64,000 bases of DNA from Marinirhabdus gelatinilytica (GCF_003353425.1 NZ_QRAO01000005.1:62001-126000), one strand, 5' to 3'; numbered from the stretch's first letter, positions 8,391 through 16,854 are shown. Program-made: numbers and translations. Notes: a model not told the origin generated them from the sequence alone.

Positions 8391-10390
8391 GATAGCGTTA
8401 ATATGATGGTTTGTCCTTTTTTTATTTTTTCTCCTGAAGGGATAGATTGCTCCTGTACGGAGCCATTTCCTTGTAGCTTAACCTTAAGTCCTAAATTTTC
8501 TAGTAACGAAACGGCGTCCATTCCGGCCATCCCTTTCACATTGGGAATTTTGCTGAAACGTTTTTGTACCTTGCCATAGTAGCTTTCAAAATCGTTTTGG
8601 AATATTGGATCAACAACATCCAAGTTTGCCACCTCAGCTTTTAAGGGCGAATCTGTAAAGATCTTTTGTGCAATGCGCTTGAATACAGGTCCCGTTACAT
8701 CGGCACCGTAATATCCTTTCTTGGTACTGGGTTTGTGGATTACGACAATGCAAGAGTACTTCGGATTTTCAGCCGGGAAATAGCCTGCGAAAGACGAGAC
8801 GTATTTCTTATCTTTCAACCAAGCGTCAAAATTTGCGTATTCGGTTCTTGCTGTTCCTGTTTTCCCTGCCATCGAAAAGTTTTCAGAATACAGCTTCTTT
8901 CCCGTTCCACGTTTTACGATATTTTTTAAAATTTCTTGTATTTTTTTGATGGTTTCCTCGGAGGCTATTTGACCATGTAAGACTTCAGTTTCATACGATT
9001 CAATTTCCTCTTTCCAAGAGCGTATTTCTTTGATGAAGCGCGGTTTTACCATTTTCCCATTATTGGCAATAGCATTGTAAAAGGTCAGGATTTGAAGTGG
9101 GGTCATTCTCAAGTTATACCCATAGGACATAGACGGAAGGGCATTTCGACTCCACAAATCGTCCCCTTTTTCATATATTACAGGATGAGCCTCTCCCTTA
9201 ATGGGAATACCTATTCTATTGCCCAATCCCCACTCCTTTACTTGGTTGGTAAATTTTTTCGGATTGTCTTTGTAGGCATCGTCTATAAGTCGTGCCAAGC
9301 CAATATTTGAAGAAACCTCCAATGCGCGCGCAGCCGAAATCTCTCCATAACCACCCCTTTTAGAATCTGAAATGGTACGCCCATATATCCTGAAGCTTCC
9401 ATCCTTAGTGTCTACCACCGTAGCCGTATCAATTACTTTATGCTCCAGTGCCACTGTAAGCGCTACGGTCTTAAAGGTAGAACCTGGCTCAGTACTTTCT
9501 CCCACCGCATAGTTAAGACGTTCATAAAAACCACCGCTTCTGCTCCTGCCCAGATTTGAAACTGCTTTAATCTCACCAGTTTCCACTTCCATCACAATTA
9601 CACAGCCGTGATCTGCTTCGTATTCTTCCAGTTGCTTCAGTAAAGCGTGGTGTGCAATATCCTGTATGTTAACGTCTATGGTAGAGACCACATCGTAGCC
9701 GTCTTGCGGTTCAACCTCGTTTTCGTCATACACTGGTTTCCACTGGCCTTTGGCGATTTTCTGTTTGAGGCGTTTCCCTTTTTTTCCGCTCAACTTTTCG
9801 TGGAAAGCACCTTCCAATCCCACTGCGTAGTACCCGGGGTTTTCACGGTCTTCATTACCCACCAATCTAGCCCCTATCTTACCCATAGGGTGCTCCCTAA
9901 CGGTTTTTTGCTCCACAATAATCCCTCCTTTGTAGGGCCCTTTGTTCAACAATGGCATTTGCTTTACTCGCTTATAATCTGAATAGCCCAAGTTTTTTGC
10001 CAACAATAAATAGCGGTTCTTATTGGCGCGTGCCTTGCGCAGTACATTTTGATAATAGGAGGCTGGCCTATTGAACATATTACCCATCTCCTTGGAAAGT
10101 GGCACCAAATGTTCTTTAAAATCTTCGGAAGAGACCGTCACGGCATCAAAACGGATATCGTACTTGGGCACGGAGCTGGCCAGCAAACTTCCATCGTCCG
10201 CATACACATTGCCACGGTTGGCGGGTATGGTGAAATTTTTGGTGGTGTTCTTTTCGGCCAGTTCCCGGTACTTATCACCTTCTACAAACTGAATATCGGC
10301 CAGTTTAATAGCGATAAGGAGCGCAAAGAGAAACATACCTCCAGCGATAAAATATAAGCGGTTCAATATGTTCTTTTCTTTATCTGCCAC
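8387..10390 (-). CDS. ftsI: Division-specific penicillin-binding protein (PBP3-type transpeptidase)
   Basis: Septal peptidoglycan transpeptidase anchored by one N-terminal membrane segment (about residues 11-28). The 667 residues contain the class B PBP dimerisation region (IPANRGNVYADDG), then the transpeptidase motifs STFK (SxxK, active serine), SSN and KTGTA. The C-terminal 60 residues (IPNVKGMAGMDAVSLLENLG onward) form one PASTA domain, commonly seen on Bacteroidota FtsI. It overlaps murE by four bases and follows the ftsL-like gene by four bases. Confidence 0.96.
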   Translation of the reverse strand: MADKEKNILNRLYFIAGGMFLFALLIAIKLADIQFVEGDKYRELAEKNTTKNFTIPANRGNVYADDGSLLASSVPKYDIRFDAVTVSSEDFKEHLVPLSKEMGNMFNRPASYYQNVLRKARANKNRYLLLAKNLGYSDYKRVKQMPLLNKGPYKGGIIVEQKTVREHPMGKIGARLVGNEDRENPGYYAVGLEGAFHEKLSGKKGKRLKQKIAKGQWKPVYDENEVEPQDGYDVVSTIDVNIQDIAHHALLKQLEEYEADHGCVIVMEVETGEIKAVSNLGRSRSGGFYERLNYAVGESTEPGSTFKTVALTVALEHKVIDTATVVDTKDGSFRIYGRTISDSKRGGYGEISAARALEVSSNIGLARLIDDAYKDNPKKFTNQVKEWGLGNRIGIPIKGEAHPVIYEKGDDLWSRNALPSMSYGYNLRMTPLQILTFYNAIANNGKMVKPRFIKEIRSWKEEIESYETEVLHGQIASEETIKKIQEILKNIVKRGTGKKLYSENFSMAGKTGTARTEYANFDAWLKDKKYVSSFAGYFPAENPKYSCIVVIHKPSTKKGYYGADVTGPVFKRIAQKIFTDSPLKAEVANLDVVDPIFQNDFESYYGKVQKRFSKIPNVKGMAGMDAVSLLENLGLKVKLQGNGSVQEQSIPSGEKIKKGQTIILTLS

Positions 10391-10394
10391 CGCG

Positions 10395-10712
10395 CTACTG
10401 TTGTTTTGTTATTATTATTTTTTGCGGAGGCGTTTCACTGGGCTGCAACCCACGAGCCGCCATCGCTTTTGTTATCTTACTTTCCATCTTGCTCTGTGTC
10501 ACTTGCTTGCGCACATCCAAGTATTCGCTCTTTAATTCTTTTACATCGTTATTGAGCTTAGCTATACGATGTACTTTTTTATCGGCAACATGGCTACTCC
10601 CAATCATCACCAAGGCCAATAGACTCAGGAAAATGATGAAACGCCAATTCTTTAGCGCATCGTCACTTACCAGAAATTTGCCTTTTAATATGTTGTAGAA
10701 ACCTTTCTTCAT
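10395..10712 (-). CDS. ftsL: FtsL-like division protein
   Basis: A 105-residue bitopic membrane protein: a basic N-terminus (MKKGFYNILKGKFLVSDDALKNWR), one membrane segment at about 26-42, then a periplasmic coiled coil (KLNNDVKELKSEYLDVRKQV). Size, topology and position between rsmH and ftsI are those of FtsL, which links FtsQ and FtsB to the FtsWI synthase. FtsL diverges fast and sequence identity alone proves little, so the name rests mostly on context. Confidence 0.8.
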   Translation of the reverse strand: MKKGFYNILKGKFLVSDDALKNWRFIIFLSLLALVMIGSSHVADKKVHRIAKLNNDVKELKSEYLDVRKQVTQSKMESKITKAMAARGLQPSETPPQKIIITKQQ

Positions 10713-10798
10713 TTACGGTTTATGGTGTACTATTTTCAGATCTATTGCTTTCTTTTAAAGTTAGCCCCACCAGGCTTCCCAGAAGGAAGGGAAAGGGA

Positions 10799-11695
10799 CT
10801 ATAATTTCTCAGCGATGCGCAGCTTTGCGCTTCTTGCCCTGTTGTTCTCTTTTATCTCTTCTTGGGTTGGGATGATGAATTTACCCACTGGCTTCAACGG
10901 GACCTCAACCCTTCCAAAGACATCCCGCTCCGGCTCTCCCTCAAACAATCCATTTCGCATAAAGCGCTTTACCAATCTATCCTCAAGGCTGTGGTAGCTT
11001 ATCAAGCTTAACCTTCCGCCGGGTTTCAACACTTCCACTGTTTGTTGCAAAAATTCCTTAAGAGCCTCCAGTTCTTGGTTCACTTCAATACGGATGGCTT
11101 GATACACCTGGGCTAAAATTTTATTTTCTCTATGTTTGGGCAAAAACCTCCCCAATGCTTTTTTTAACTGGTCGCTGGTTTTTATTTCACCGTTCTTTCG
11201 GTTTTCAACAAGTACTCTCGCCATTCCCGCGGCAGCCCTCAACTCGCCATACTGGAACAGGACATTTCGCAATTGAGATTCATCGTACTTGTTCACCACA
11301 TCGTAGGCCGAAAACGTATCGTTCTGGTTCATCCGCATATCCAGGTCTGCTTCAAAGCGCGTGGAAAAGCCTCGCTCCGCTACATCGAACTGATGTGACG
11401 ACACCCCAAAATCACCCAAAATTCCGTCTACTTCTTTGTAACCGTGAAAACGTAAGAAGCGCTTGAGAAATCTGAAATTTTCATTCACCAATAAAAATCT
11501 CGGGTCGTCGATAGCATTCTCAAGCGCATCTAGATCCTGGTCGAAGGCAATAAGTCTCCCAGAATTATCCAGTCTCTTCAGGATTTCTCGCGAGTGGCCC
11601 CCACCGCCAAAAGTGACATCCACATATACCCCGCCGGGTTGGATGTTGAGCCCATCTACAGTTTCGGTCAAGAGGACCGGGTTATGATAGTCCAT
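10799..11695 (-). CDS. rsmH: 16S rRNA (cytosine(1402)-N(4))-methyltransferase
   Basis: SAM-dependent methyltransferase (formerly MraW) that modifies C1402 of 16S rRNA. Motifs are YHNPVLLTETVDGL at the start, the SAM loop YVDVTFGGGGHSREIL, DFGVSSHQFD and the C-terminal SYHSLEDRLVKRF. The ATG at 11695 matches the usual family start (MDYHNPVLL); an ATG five codons earlier is also in frame. The gene start overlaps the mraZ end by 14 bases, so the two are probably translated in a coupled way. Confidence 0.96.
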   Translation of the reverse strand: MDYHNPVLLTETVDGLNIQPGGVYVDVTFGGGGHSREILKRLDNSGRLIAFDQDLDALENAIDDPRFLLVNENFRFLKRFLRFHGYKEVDGILGDFGVSSHQFDVAERGFSTRFEADLDMRMNQNDTFSAYDVVNKYDESQLRNVLFQYGELRAAAGMARVLVENRKNGEIKTSDQLKKALGRFLPKHRENKILAQVYQAIRIEVNQELEALKEFLQQTVEVLKPGGRLSLISYHSLEDRLVKRFMRNGLFEGEPERDVFGRVEVPLKPVGKFIIPTQEEIKENNRARSAKLRIAEKL

Positions 11696-12152
11696 CACTA
11701 GCATTGGCATCTCCCATCACTTCTTCTGCCAGATCTGCAAAGTCGTTGGCAGCGTCGTCAATGGCTTGTTCATATTTCGCTTTATCCCAAATTTCCACAA
11801 TGTTTATTGCAGAGCTTATTGTTATCTCTTTTGTAATCCCGGCAAAGTTTGCCAGGTCCTTTGGGATGTTCAACCTACCAGTGGCGTCCAGCTCTACGTG
11901 CTTTACCCCCGCTGTAAACCTGCGGATAAAGTCCACATTTTTACGATTGAACCTGTTGAGGGAGTTCATTTTGGCCATTAGGGCATTCCACTCTTCCATA
12001 GGGTACAACTCTAGGCACGGCTGGAAAACAGCGCGCTTTATGATGAAGCCCGAAGACGCGACAGACGCCAGCTGCTTTTTTAGAGCAGCCGGTACCATGA
12101 CACGCCCCTTCACGTCAGCCTTGCATTCATAAGTTCCTATTAAATTGACCAT
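11682..12152 (-). CDS. mraZ: Transcriptional regulator MraZ
   Basis: First gene of the dcw cluster; a DNA-binding protein with two SpoVT/AbrB-type repeats that forms a ring and binds repeated boxes in front of its own operon. The 156 residues show GTYECKADVKGRVMVPAALKKQL in the first repeat and VELDATGRLNIPKDLANFAG in the second, matching the DxKGR/DxxGR pattern of the family. The start is the ATG at 12152, about 30 bases downstream of a TATATTTG promoter element overlapped by three regularly spaced boxes, consistent with autoregulation. Confidence 0.95.
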   Translation of the reverse strand: MVNLIGTYECKADVKGRVMVPAALKKQLASVASSGFIIKRAVFQPCLELYPMEEWNALMAKMNSLNRFNRKNVDFIRRFTAGVKHVELDATGRLNIPKDLANFAGITKEITISSAINIVEIWDKAKYEQAIDDAANDFADLAEEVMGDANASDGLS

Positions 12153-12182
12153 CAGGGTTTCCCAAATCTTAATTTACAATTC

Positions 12183-12190
12183 CAAATATA
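12183..12190 (-). promoter_or_regulatory. Promoter -7 element of the dcw cluster
   Basis: On the minus strand this reads TATATTTG, a perfect match to the Bacteroidota -7 consensus TAnnTTTG, placed about 31 bases before the mraZ ATG. No clear TTG -33 element is seen at the expected distance; the region is instead filled by the repeated MraZ-type boxes, so strength may depend on that site. Confidence 0.65.
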
Positions 12191-12199
12191 AAAAGTATT

Positions 12200-12226
12200 T
12201 ACCACTTTTTACCACTAAATACCACT
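12200..12226 (-). promoter_or_regulatory. Probable MraZ operator: three 10-bp-spaced boxes
   Basis: TACCACT (AGTGGTA on the coding strand) occurs at 12200-12206, 12210-12216 and 12220-12226, exactly 10 bp apart. Known MraZ operators in other phyla are TGGGN boxes with 10-bp spacing, so period and place fit while the base content differs slightly. The boxes lie just upstream of the -7 element, where binding would block RNA polymerase. Confidence 0.75.
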
Positions 12227-12388
12227 TTGTTGATAAGTTTTGCCACCCTCACCATAAAAAGTTACTTTTCAGATTGATACTGAAGGGTTTTGGTTGTGGC
12301 ATAAAAAGAATATTGAGCTGCTGAAAACGCTTTGTATTACTGAAAAGGCAAGAAAAATAAATGTTCGGCTTAAGTTGAATAAAAAGTG

Positions 12389-12396
12389 TATTTTTG
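12389..12396 (+). promoter_or_regulatory. Promoter -7 element of the alpha/beta hydrolase gene
   Basis: TATTTTTG fits TAnnTTTG and is 22 bases before the ATG at 12419. A second partial match, CATCTTTG, touches the start codon. No -33 element was recognised at the usual spacing. Confidence 0.45.
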
Positions 12397-12418
12397 TTTT
12401 TAACAATTGCATCTTTGC

Positions 12419-13183
12419 ATGACCGACCAACTTAAACAAGAAGGAAAATTCAGTTATTTAGAAATTGGTGAAGGCCAGCCTATCATAATCTTACATGGAT
12501 TGATGGGTGGCTTGAGCAATTTTGATGGAGTGGCAAATTTCTTCCCACCCAAGGGATATAAAATCTTGATCCCGGAGCTTCCCATCTATAAAATGCCCGT
12601 ATTAAAAACCAACGTAAAGAATTTTGCGAAATACGTAAAGCAGTTCATGGACCACAAACAGTTGAAGGATGTTATCCTATTGGGTAATTCCCTGGGTGGA
12701 CATATTGGTTTATTATGTACAAAAATGTATCCCGAATACATTAAAGCACTTGTTATTACCGGTAGTTCTGGTCTTTACGAAAGCGCCATGGGCGAAAGCT
12801 ACCCCAAAAGAGGCGACAGGGATTATATCCAGAAAAAAGCCGAGAATGTTTTTTACGACCCAAAGGTTGCAACCAAGGAAATTGTGGACGAAGTGTATGC
12901 CACGGTTAACGACCGCCAGAAACTCATACGCACCCTGGCCATCGCCAAGAGTGCCATACGCCACAACATGGGTAAGGACCTTCCAACTATGGAGACTCCC
13001 ACCTGTATTATCTGGGGGAAAAACGACAACGTAACCCCTCCCGAGGTGGCAGACGAGTTCCACGAAAAGCTGCCCGATAGCGACCTATTCTGGATAGACA
13101 AATGTGGCCACGCAGCTATGATGGAACATCCTAACGAGTTTAATGAATTGTTGTGGGCCTGGTTGGAGAAACGTGGATTCTAG
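12419..13183 (+). CDS. Alpha/beta hydrolase
   Basis: A 254-residue cytoplasmic hydrolase of the alpha/beta fold; substrate unknown. The oxyanion HGLMGG loop is at about residue 27, the nucleophile elbow GNSLGG at about 90, the acid in WGKNDNVTP and the catalytic His in CGHAAMMEHP near the C-terminus, so the full Ser-Asp-His triad is present. The ATG at 12419 (MTDQLKQEGKF) is preferred to an upstream TTG. It diverges from mraZ and is followed by engB on the same strand after a REP-like fragment. Confidence 0.9.
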   Translation: MTDQLKQEGKFSYLEIGEGQPIIILHGLMGGLSNFDGVANFFPPKGYKILIPELPIYKMPVLKTNVKNFAKYVKQFMDHKQLKDVILLGNSLGGHIGLLCTKMYPEYIKALVITGSSGLYESAMGESYPKRGDRDYIQKKAENVFYDPKVATKEIVDEVYATVNDRQKLIRTLAIAKSAIRHNMGKDLPTMETPTCIIWGKNDNVTPPEVADEFHEKLPDSDLFWIDKCGHAAMMEHPNEFNELLWAWLEKRGF

Positions 13184-13213
13184 CCTTGACTTCGACTCCG
13201 CTCTGTCTGCGGT
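13184..13213. repeat. REP-like fragment
   Basis: CCTTGACTTCGACTCCGCTC and then TGTCTGCGG begin right after the hydrolase stop codon and resemble the CTTCGACTGCGCTCA REP-like core found at 2426-2450. The copy is degenerate. Confidence 0.45.
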
Positions 13214-13247
13214 TTATACTTAACTTTTTTCTCCAAGATATTTTAAC

Positions 13248-13871
13248 ATGAAAATAAAATCGGCAGAATTTGTAATGAGCAACAGCGAGGTGGCCAAGTG
13301 CCCCAAGGATCGCTTGCCAGAGTATGCCTTTATTGGCCGTAGCAATGTGGGAAAATCGTCCCTCATCAATATGTTGATGGAGCGGAAGAACTTGGCAAAG
13401 ACCTCTGGCCGTCCCGGGAAGACACAGCTTATAAACCACTTCATCATTAACAAGAACTGGTACCTCGTGGATTTACCGGGCTATGGTTATGCACGGGTTT
13501 CCAAAAAAGCGAAAAAAACATTCCAGAAGTTCATTACCAATTATTTTGAAAAACGCAAACAGTTGGTGCTCGCGTTTGTACTGGTAGATTGCCGCCACGA
13601 GCCACAACCTATAGATCTGGAGTTTATGCAGTATCTGGGTGAAAGCCAGATACCGTTTTCCATTGCTTTTACAAAAGCAGATAAACTGAAGCCTAATGCG
13701 CTACAGCGCAATATCGAAGCCTATAAAGAGCGTTTATTACAGGACTGGGAAGAGATGCCCCATTATTTTATAACCTCTTCCAGCAACAGTACCGGTCGTG
13801 AGGATTTATTGGACTATATAGACAGGATCAATGAGGAACTGGGTGGACAGTTGCCAGCCATACATTCCTAG
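13248..13871 (+). CDS. engB: Ribosome biogenesis GTPase EngB (YihA/YsxC)
   Basis: TRAFAC-class GTPase needed for assembly of the large ribosomal subunit. The 207 residues carry G1 GRSNVGKSSLIN (about residue 30), G2 GRPGKTQ, G3 DLPGYG, G4 TKADK and the G5-like TSSSNSTG, in the normal order. The start is the ATG at 13248 (MKIKSAEFVMSN). It converges with gldC, with only one base between the two stop codons and no separate terminator. Confidence 0.95.
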   Translation: MKIKSAEFVMSNSEVAKCPKDRLPEYAFIGRSNVGKSSLINMLMERKNLAKTSGRPGKTQLINHFIINKNWYLVDLPGYGYARVSKKAKKTFQKFITNYFEKRKQLVLAFVLVDCRHEPQPIDLEFMQYLGESQIPFSIAFTKADKLKPNALQRNIEAYKERLLQDWEEMPHYFITSSSNSTGREDLLDYIDRINEELGGQLPAIHS

Positions 13872-13872
13872 A

Positions 13873-14208
13873 TTACTTTTTCTTCAACTCTAGTTTTTCG
13901 GCAAAATAATCGGTGAAGTCCTTCATGGTCGCGGCCATTTTTTCATCGCCCGTGGCTCGTTTAAAGGTATCGGTCATCGCTACAAGGGTCTGGTGGAAAA
14001 ACACCTGCATCTCGTCCAAGGGCATATCCTTGGTCCAAAGGTCTATTCGCAACGCCTCCTTAGCCTTATGGTCCCAAACCGAAAGCAGGACCGCTTTGGA
14101 TTCTTCATTGTTCACCCCTCCATCCGGAGCAGACCATTTTAATTTTTCCGGTACTTTATTATCGTCCAGTGCAACGTTTATCTTAATTTCTGAAGTATGA
14201 TTTGCCAT
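13873..14208 (-). CDS. gldC: Gliding motility protein GldC
   Basis: A 111-residue acidic protein matching the GldC family (KINVALDDNKVPEKLKWSAPD at the N-terminus, LWTKDMPLDEMQVFFHQTL in the middle). GldC is found only in Bacteroidota, is linked to gliding, and is thought to stabilise or assist the GldB function; it has no catalytic motif. Its start codon overlaps the gldB stop codon (TAATG), the usual gldB-gldC operon arrangement. Confidence 0.92.
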   Translation of the reverse strand: MANHTSEIKINVALDDNKVPEKLKWSAPDGGVNNEESKAVLLSVWDHKAKEALRIDLWTKDMPLDEMQVFFHQTLVAMTDTFKRATGDEKMAATMKDFTDYFAEKLELKKK

Positions 14209-15167
14209 TAGTTCTTTCTTGGTTTGTATCTTGAATTTTTAAAAATTTCGTCTGCATCCTTGTTGAGGAGTTCTTGGATGGACACCTCATTACTATCCAT
14301 ATAAGCGCGTACAATTTGCCACCCCACAAACTGGCCGATGCGCCCCGGGGATTCGTTATCTATCTCCAAATAAAATTTTGAGAATGGCGCATTAAGGATA
14401 AACCGAGGAGCCATTTTAGGATCTGTACTGTACAGTAGTTCCTTCTCAATAAAATAACGCCACATATCTTCCTCGTTATCCTCCGCCCATTGTATCTCTT
14501 CATTAGTGTAGCCTATCTTTTCGGCATCAGGCGTATTGGGCAATAGCATATCCTTTAAATAGAGTAATTTTCCGTAATAAACCATTTGCGCCAACAACGT
14601 ACGCTTTTTAGGAGCAGCGACCAACTGCTCGGCATAGGCCTCCGCCGCATCTGGCGCTATTTGTGATGGTTTCATATTTACTGAAATATACTTTTTTATA
14701 TTCTCGTAAAATTCGTGGTCGGCCCCTAAATAGGTGTCCAAGGCCAAGACCAATAAAGTATCTGCCACTATTACTTTGTGCTGGTAATCTACATCGCTGG
14801 TCACCCCTACAATGGTTGGTTCCGTGAATTCAGGAAAGTAATATTTTAAGTGCTGAAACAGCGGCAGCAACTGGTTCTCAATATGCTCATTGTCCGGAAA
14901 GACCTTCCCCACCTCCTTGACCAACTGTTGTTGCAAGGTATCTTTCATATTGCCTATCCAAATACTATCGTGAAATTGTCTCGGAAAGAAAATGGGATAC
15001 TTTTTCTTTAAAGCTTGAAGATCCTTGGGAGAAGCATTCCCAAATTCCTGATCAAAGCGCAAAATATCCATCTCCATGGAAATGGCCTCGATTTCTCTTT
15101 CCCTCTTGCTTGTTTCGTCGCAAGAGACAAAAAGGATTAGCAATACTATAACGCAGCTATATTTCAT
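14208..15167 (-). CDS. gldB: Gliding motility lipoprotein GldB
   Basis: Lipoprotein required for gliding in Flavobacterium johnsoniae; its exact role is unknown. The ATG at 15167 gives MKYSCVIVLLILFVSC, a lipoprotein signal with the lipobox FVSC and cleavage before Cys16, then the conserved LRFDQEFGNASPKDLQALKKKYP region and the C-terminal PGRIGQFVGWQIVRAYM. The longer open frame up to 15275 would begin upstream of the predicted promoter (15240-15247) and would bury the signal peptide, so it is rejected. Length is 319 residues, normal for GldB. Confidence 0.92.
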   Translation of the reverse strand: MKYSCVIVLLILFVSCDETSKREREIEAISMEMDILRFDQEFGNASPKDLQALKKKYPIFFPRQFHDSIWIGNMKDTLQQQLVKEVGKVFPDNEHIENQLLPLFQHLKYYFPEFTEPTIVGVTSDVDYQHKVIVADTLLVLALDTYLGADHEFYENIKKYISVNMKPSQIAPDAAEAYAEQLVAAPKKRTLLAQMVYYGKLLYLKDMLLPNTPDAEKIGYTNEEIQWAEDNEEDMWRYFIEKELLYSTDPKMAPRFILNAPFSKFYLEIDNESPGRIGQFVGWQIVRAYMDSNEVSIQELLNKDADEIFKNSRYKPRKN

Positions 15168-15226
15168 TTTGTGTAGAATTGGCAACTGTTTAACGCTGCT
15201 CATTTTCATAAATTTTGCTTTTGGGT

Positions 15227-15234
15227 TACTTTTG
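15227..15234 (+). promoter_or_regulatory. nadE promoter -7 element
   Basis: TACTTTTG fits TAnnTTTG and lies 41 bases before the nadE ATG. It lies only a few bases from the oppositely oriented gldB element, so the two start sites should overlap. Confidence 0.5.
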
Positions 15235-15239
15235 TTCTG

Positions 15240-15247
15240 CAAAAATA
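15240..15247 (-). promoter_or_regulatory. gldB promoter -7 element
   Basis: On the minus strand the site reads TATTTTTG, fitting TAnnTTTG, about 73 bases before the chosen gldB start. It faces the nadE element. Confidence 0.5.
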
Positions 15248-15274
15248 TCATTATTAACGCGTAAACCCTACCCA

Positions 15275-16066
15275 ATGCAGACCGAAAAAGTAATAAACCA
15301 CATAGTAACTTGGCTTAAAGAATATGCCACAAAGGCAAAAATGGAAGGATTTGTACTGGGAATAAGCGGCGGGATAGACAGCGCACTCACCTCAACACTC
15401 TGTGCCAAGACAGGCCTCCGGGTTTTGTGTGTAGAAATGCCCATACACCAGCATCCCAACCAAGTAACAAGGGCGCAGGAACATATTGCGCAATTGAAAA
15501 AGCGCTTTGCAAACGTAACCGATGTTAGGGTAGACCTCACCCCTGTTTTTGAAGAATTTAAAACCGAAATCCCACCCACTACCGATGATAGCTTTCTAGA
15601 CTTGAGCCTTGCCAATACAAGAGCCCGTTTACGGATGACCACCCTTTACTATTTTGCAGGCTTGCATCGTTATTTGGTCGCGGGGACGGGAAATAAAGTT
15701 GAAGATTTTGGTGTAGGTTTTTTTACAAAATATGGGGATGGCGGTGTAGACCTAAGCCCTATTGCAGATTTAATGAAAAGTGAGGTGTACCAACTCGCTA
15801 GAGCCTTGCAAGTACCCACCTCTATCCTTAACGCCGCCCCCACCGATGGACTTTTTGGTGACAGCCGTACAGATGAAGACCAAATAGGCGCCAGCTATGA
15901 TGAGTTGGAATGGGCTATGCAAATGCAGGAGGAAGGCAAGAATGCTGAAGATTTTGGAGACCGTGAAAGAATTGTTTATGAGATATATACACGGTTAAAT
16001 AAAGCCAACCAGCACAAAATAAAGCCTATCCCTGTATGCAACATACCACCAAACCTTAAAGAATAG
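15275..16066 (+). CDS. nadE: NAD(+) synthase, ammonia-dependent
   Basis: Catalyses the last step of NAD synthesis, the ATP-dependent amidation of nicotinate adenine dinucleotide. The 263 residues have the adenylation P-loop SGGIDSALTS at about residue 29, TGNKVEDFGVGFFTKYGDGGVDLSPI, and PTDGLFGDSRTDEDQIG, all standard for the short NadE that lacks a glutaminase domain, so it uses free ammonia. The ATG at 15275 (MQTEKVINHIV) is chosen over an upstream TTG, which would lie before the predicted promoter. Confidence 0.95.
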   Translation: MQTEKVINHIVTWLKEYATKAKMEGFVLGISGGIDSALTSTLCAKTGLRVLCVEMPIHQHPNQVTRAQEHIAQLKKRFANVTDVRVDLTPVFEEFKTEIPPTTDDSFLDLSLANTRARLRMTTLYYFAGLHRYLVAGTGNKVEDFGVGFFTKYGDGGVDLSPIADLMKSEVYQLARALQVPTSILNAAPTDGLFGDSRTDEDQIGASYDELEWAMQMQEEGKNAEDFGDRERIVYEIYTRLNKANQHKIKPIPVCNIPPNLKE

Positions 16067-16127
16067 TAATTTTAACGAGTTTTCTGGAAGTTGAACGAAA
16101 TTAATCTTCGTCTTAATTTTTTTCATT

Positions 16128-16135
16128 TAGATTTG
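16128..16135 (+). promoter_or_regulatory. Response regulator promoter -7 element
   Basis: TAGATTTG fits TAnnTTTG and lies 85 bases before the response regulator ATG at 16221, implying a fairly long leader. No -33 element is clear. Confidence 0.4.
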
Positions 16136-16220
16136 TTTTGTAGTATTTGTATTACAAAAAACCTCACACACCTTTCAATTTCCCCTTGTAAGGAGTGTCT
16201 TTTACTTAAAAGACTAACAA

Positions 16221-16853
16221 ATGAAAAAAATCTTTATTGCGGATCACCATCCCATAACCCGAAAGGGGATAGCATGCATGCTCAAAAAAAATGATAAGTT
16301 TGAAATAATTGGCAAAGCAACCACGGGGGACGAACTTTACAAAAGTTTACAAGAAGAAACACCAGACATACTCATCATGGAGATAGATATGCCCAATATT
16401 AATGGCATAAATGCCCTCCGCAGCATTAAAACCGAATTCCCACAAGTTCGTGTGCTTATATTTTCCTGTCATCCCGAAGAAATCTATGCGCTGCGTTCCA
16501 TAAAATCTGGAGCGGCAGGGTACGTTCCCAAAACAGCCAGTACCAAGACATTTATGGGAGCGCTCAAGAAAATAGCAAAGGGAGGAATTTTCCTAAATGA
16601 AGAACTCACTTCTACCTTTACAAGCCGTAATGTAGGAGAGAGCAGTGCCATAAGCCGTTATAAAAAATTATCTTCCAGAGAAGTTGAAGTATTGAATCTG
16701 CTTTCCAGCGGAAAACGAAACAAGGACATTGCAAACGCATTGAACATTAACGAAAAAACCGTTAGCACCTATAAAACCAGATTGTTGAAAAAACTAAAAG
16801 TAGATAACCTGGCCGATTTGATTCACCAATCGAGAATGTTTCAGTTTGGATAG
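16221..16853 (+). CDS. LuxR/NarL-type response regulator with atypical receiver
   Basis: A 210-residue protein with an N-terminal receiver domain (1-120) and a C-terminal GerE/LuxR helix-turn-helix (about 145-205; LSSREVEVLNLLSSGKRNKD and KTVSTYKTRLLKKLKV). The receiver normally needs an Asp pair and a phosphoacceptor Asp. Here the pair reads D8-H9 (ADHH instead of ADDH) and the acceptor position is Glu54 (LIMEIDMP instead of LMDIxMP), while Ser82 and Lys104 remain. Normal phosphorylation is therefore doubtful, and the Glu may mimic the phosphorylated state. No histidine kinase is adjacent. Targets are unknown. It converges with dnaG, one base apart. Confidence 0.9.
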   Translation: MKKIFIADHHPITRKGIACMLKKNDKFEIIGKATTGDELYKSLQEETPDILIMEIDMPNINGINALRSIKTEFPQVRVLIFSCHPEEIYALRSIKSGAAGYVPKTASTKTFMGALKKIAKGGIFLNEELTSTFTSRNVGESSAISRYKKLSSREVEVLNLLSSGKRNKDIANALNINEKTVSTYKTRLLKKLKVDNLADLIHQSRMFQFG

Positions 16854-16854
16854 G

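Noticed and set aside
11696-11710. rsmH start at 11710
   Set aside because: The ATG at 11695 gives the family N-terminus MDYHNPVLL; the extra five residues are not typical, although both starts are possible.
15168-15275. Longer N-terminus for gldB starting at 15275
   Set aside because: It would place the lipoprotein signal inside the protein and the start upstream of the predicted promoter.
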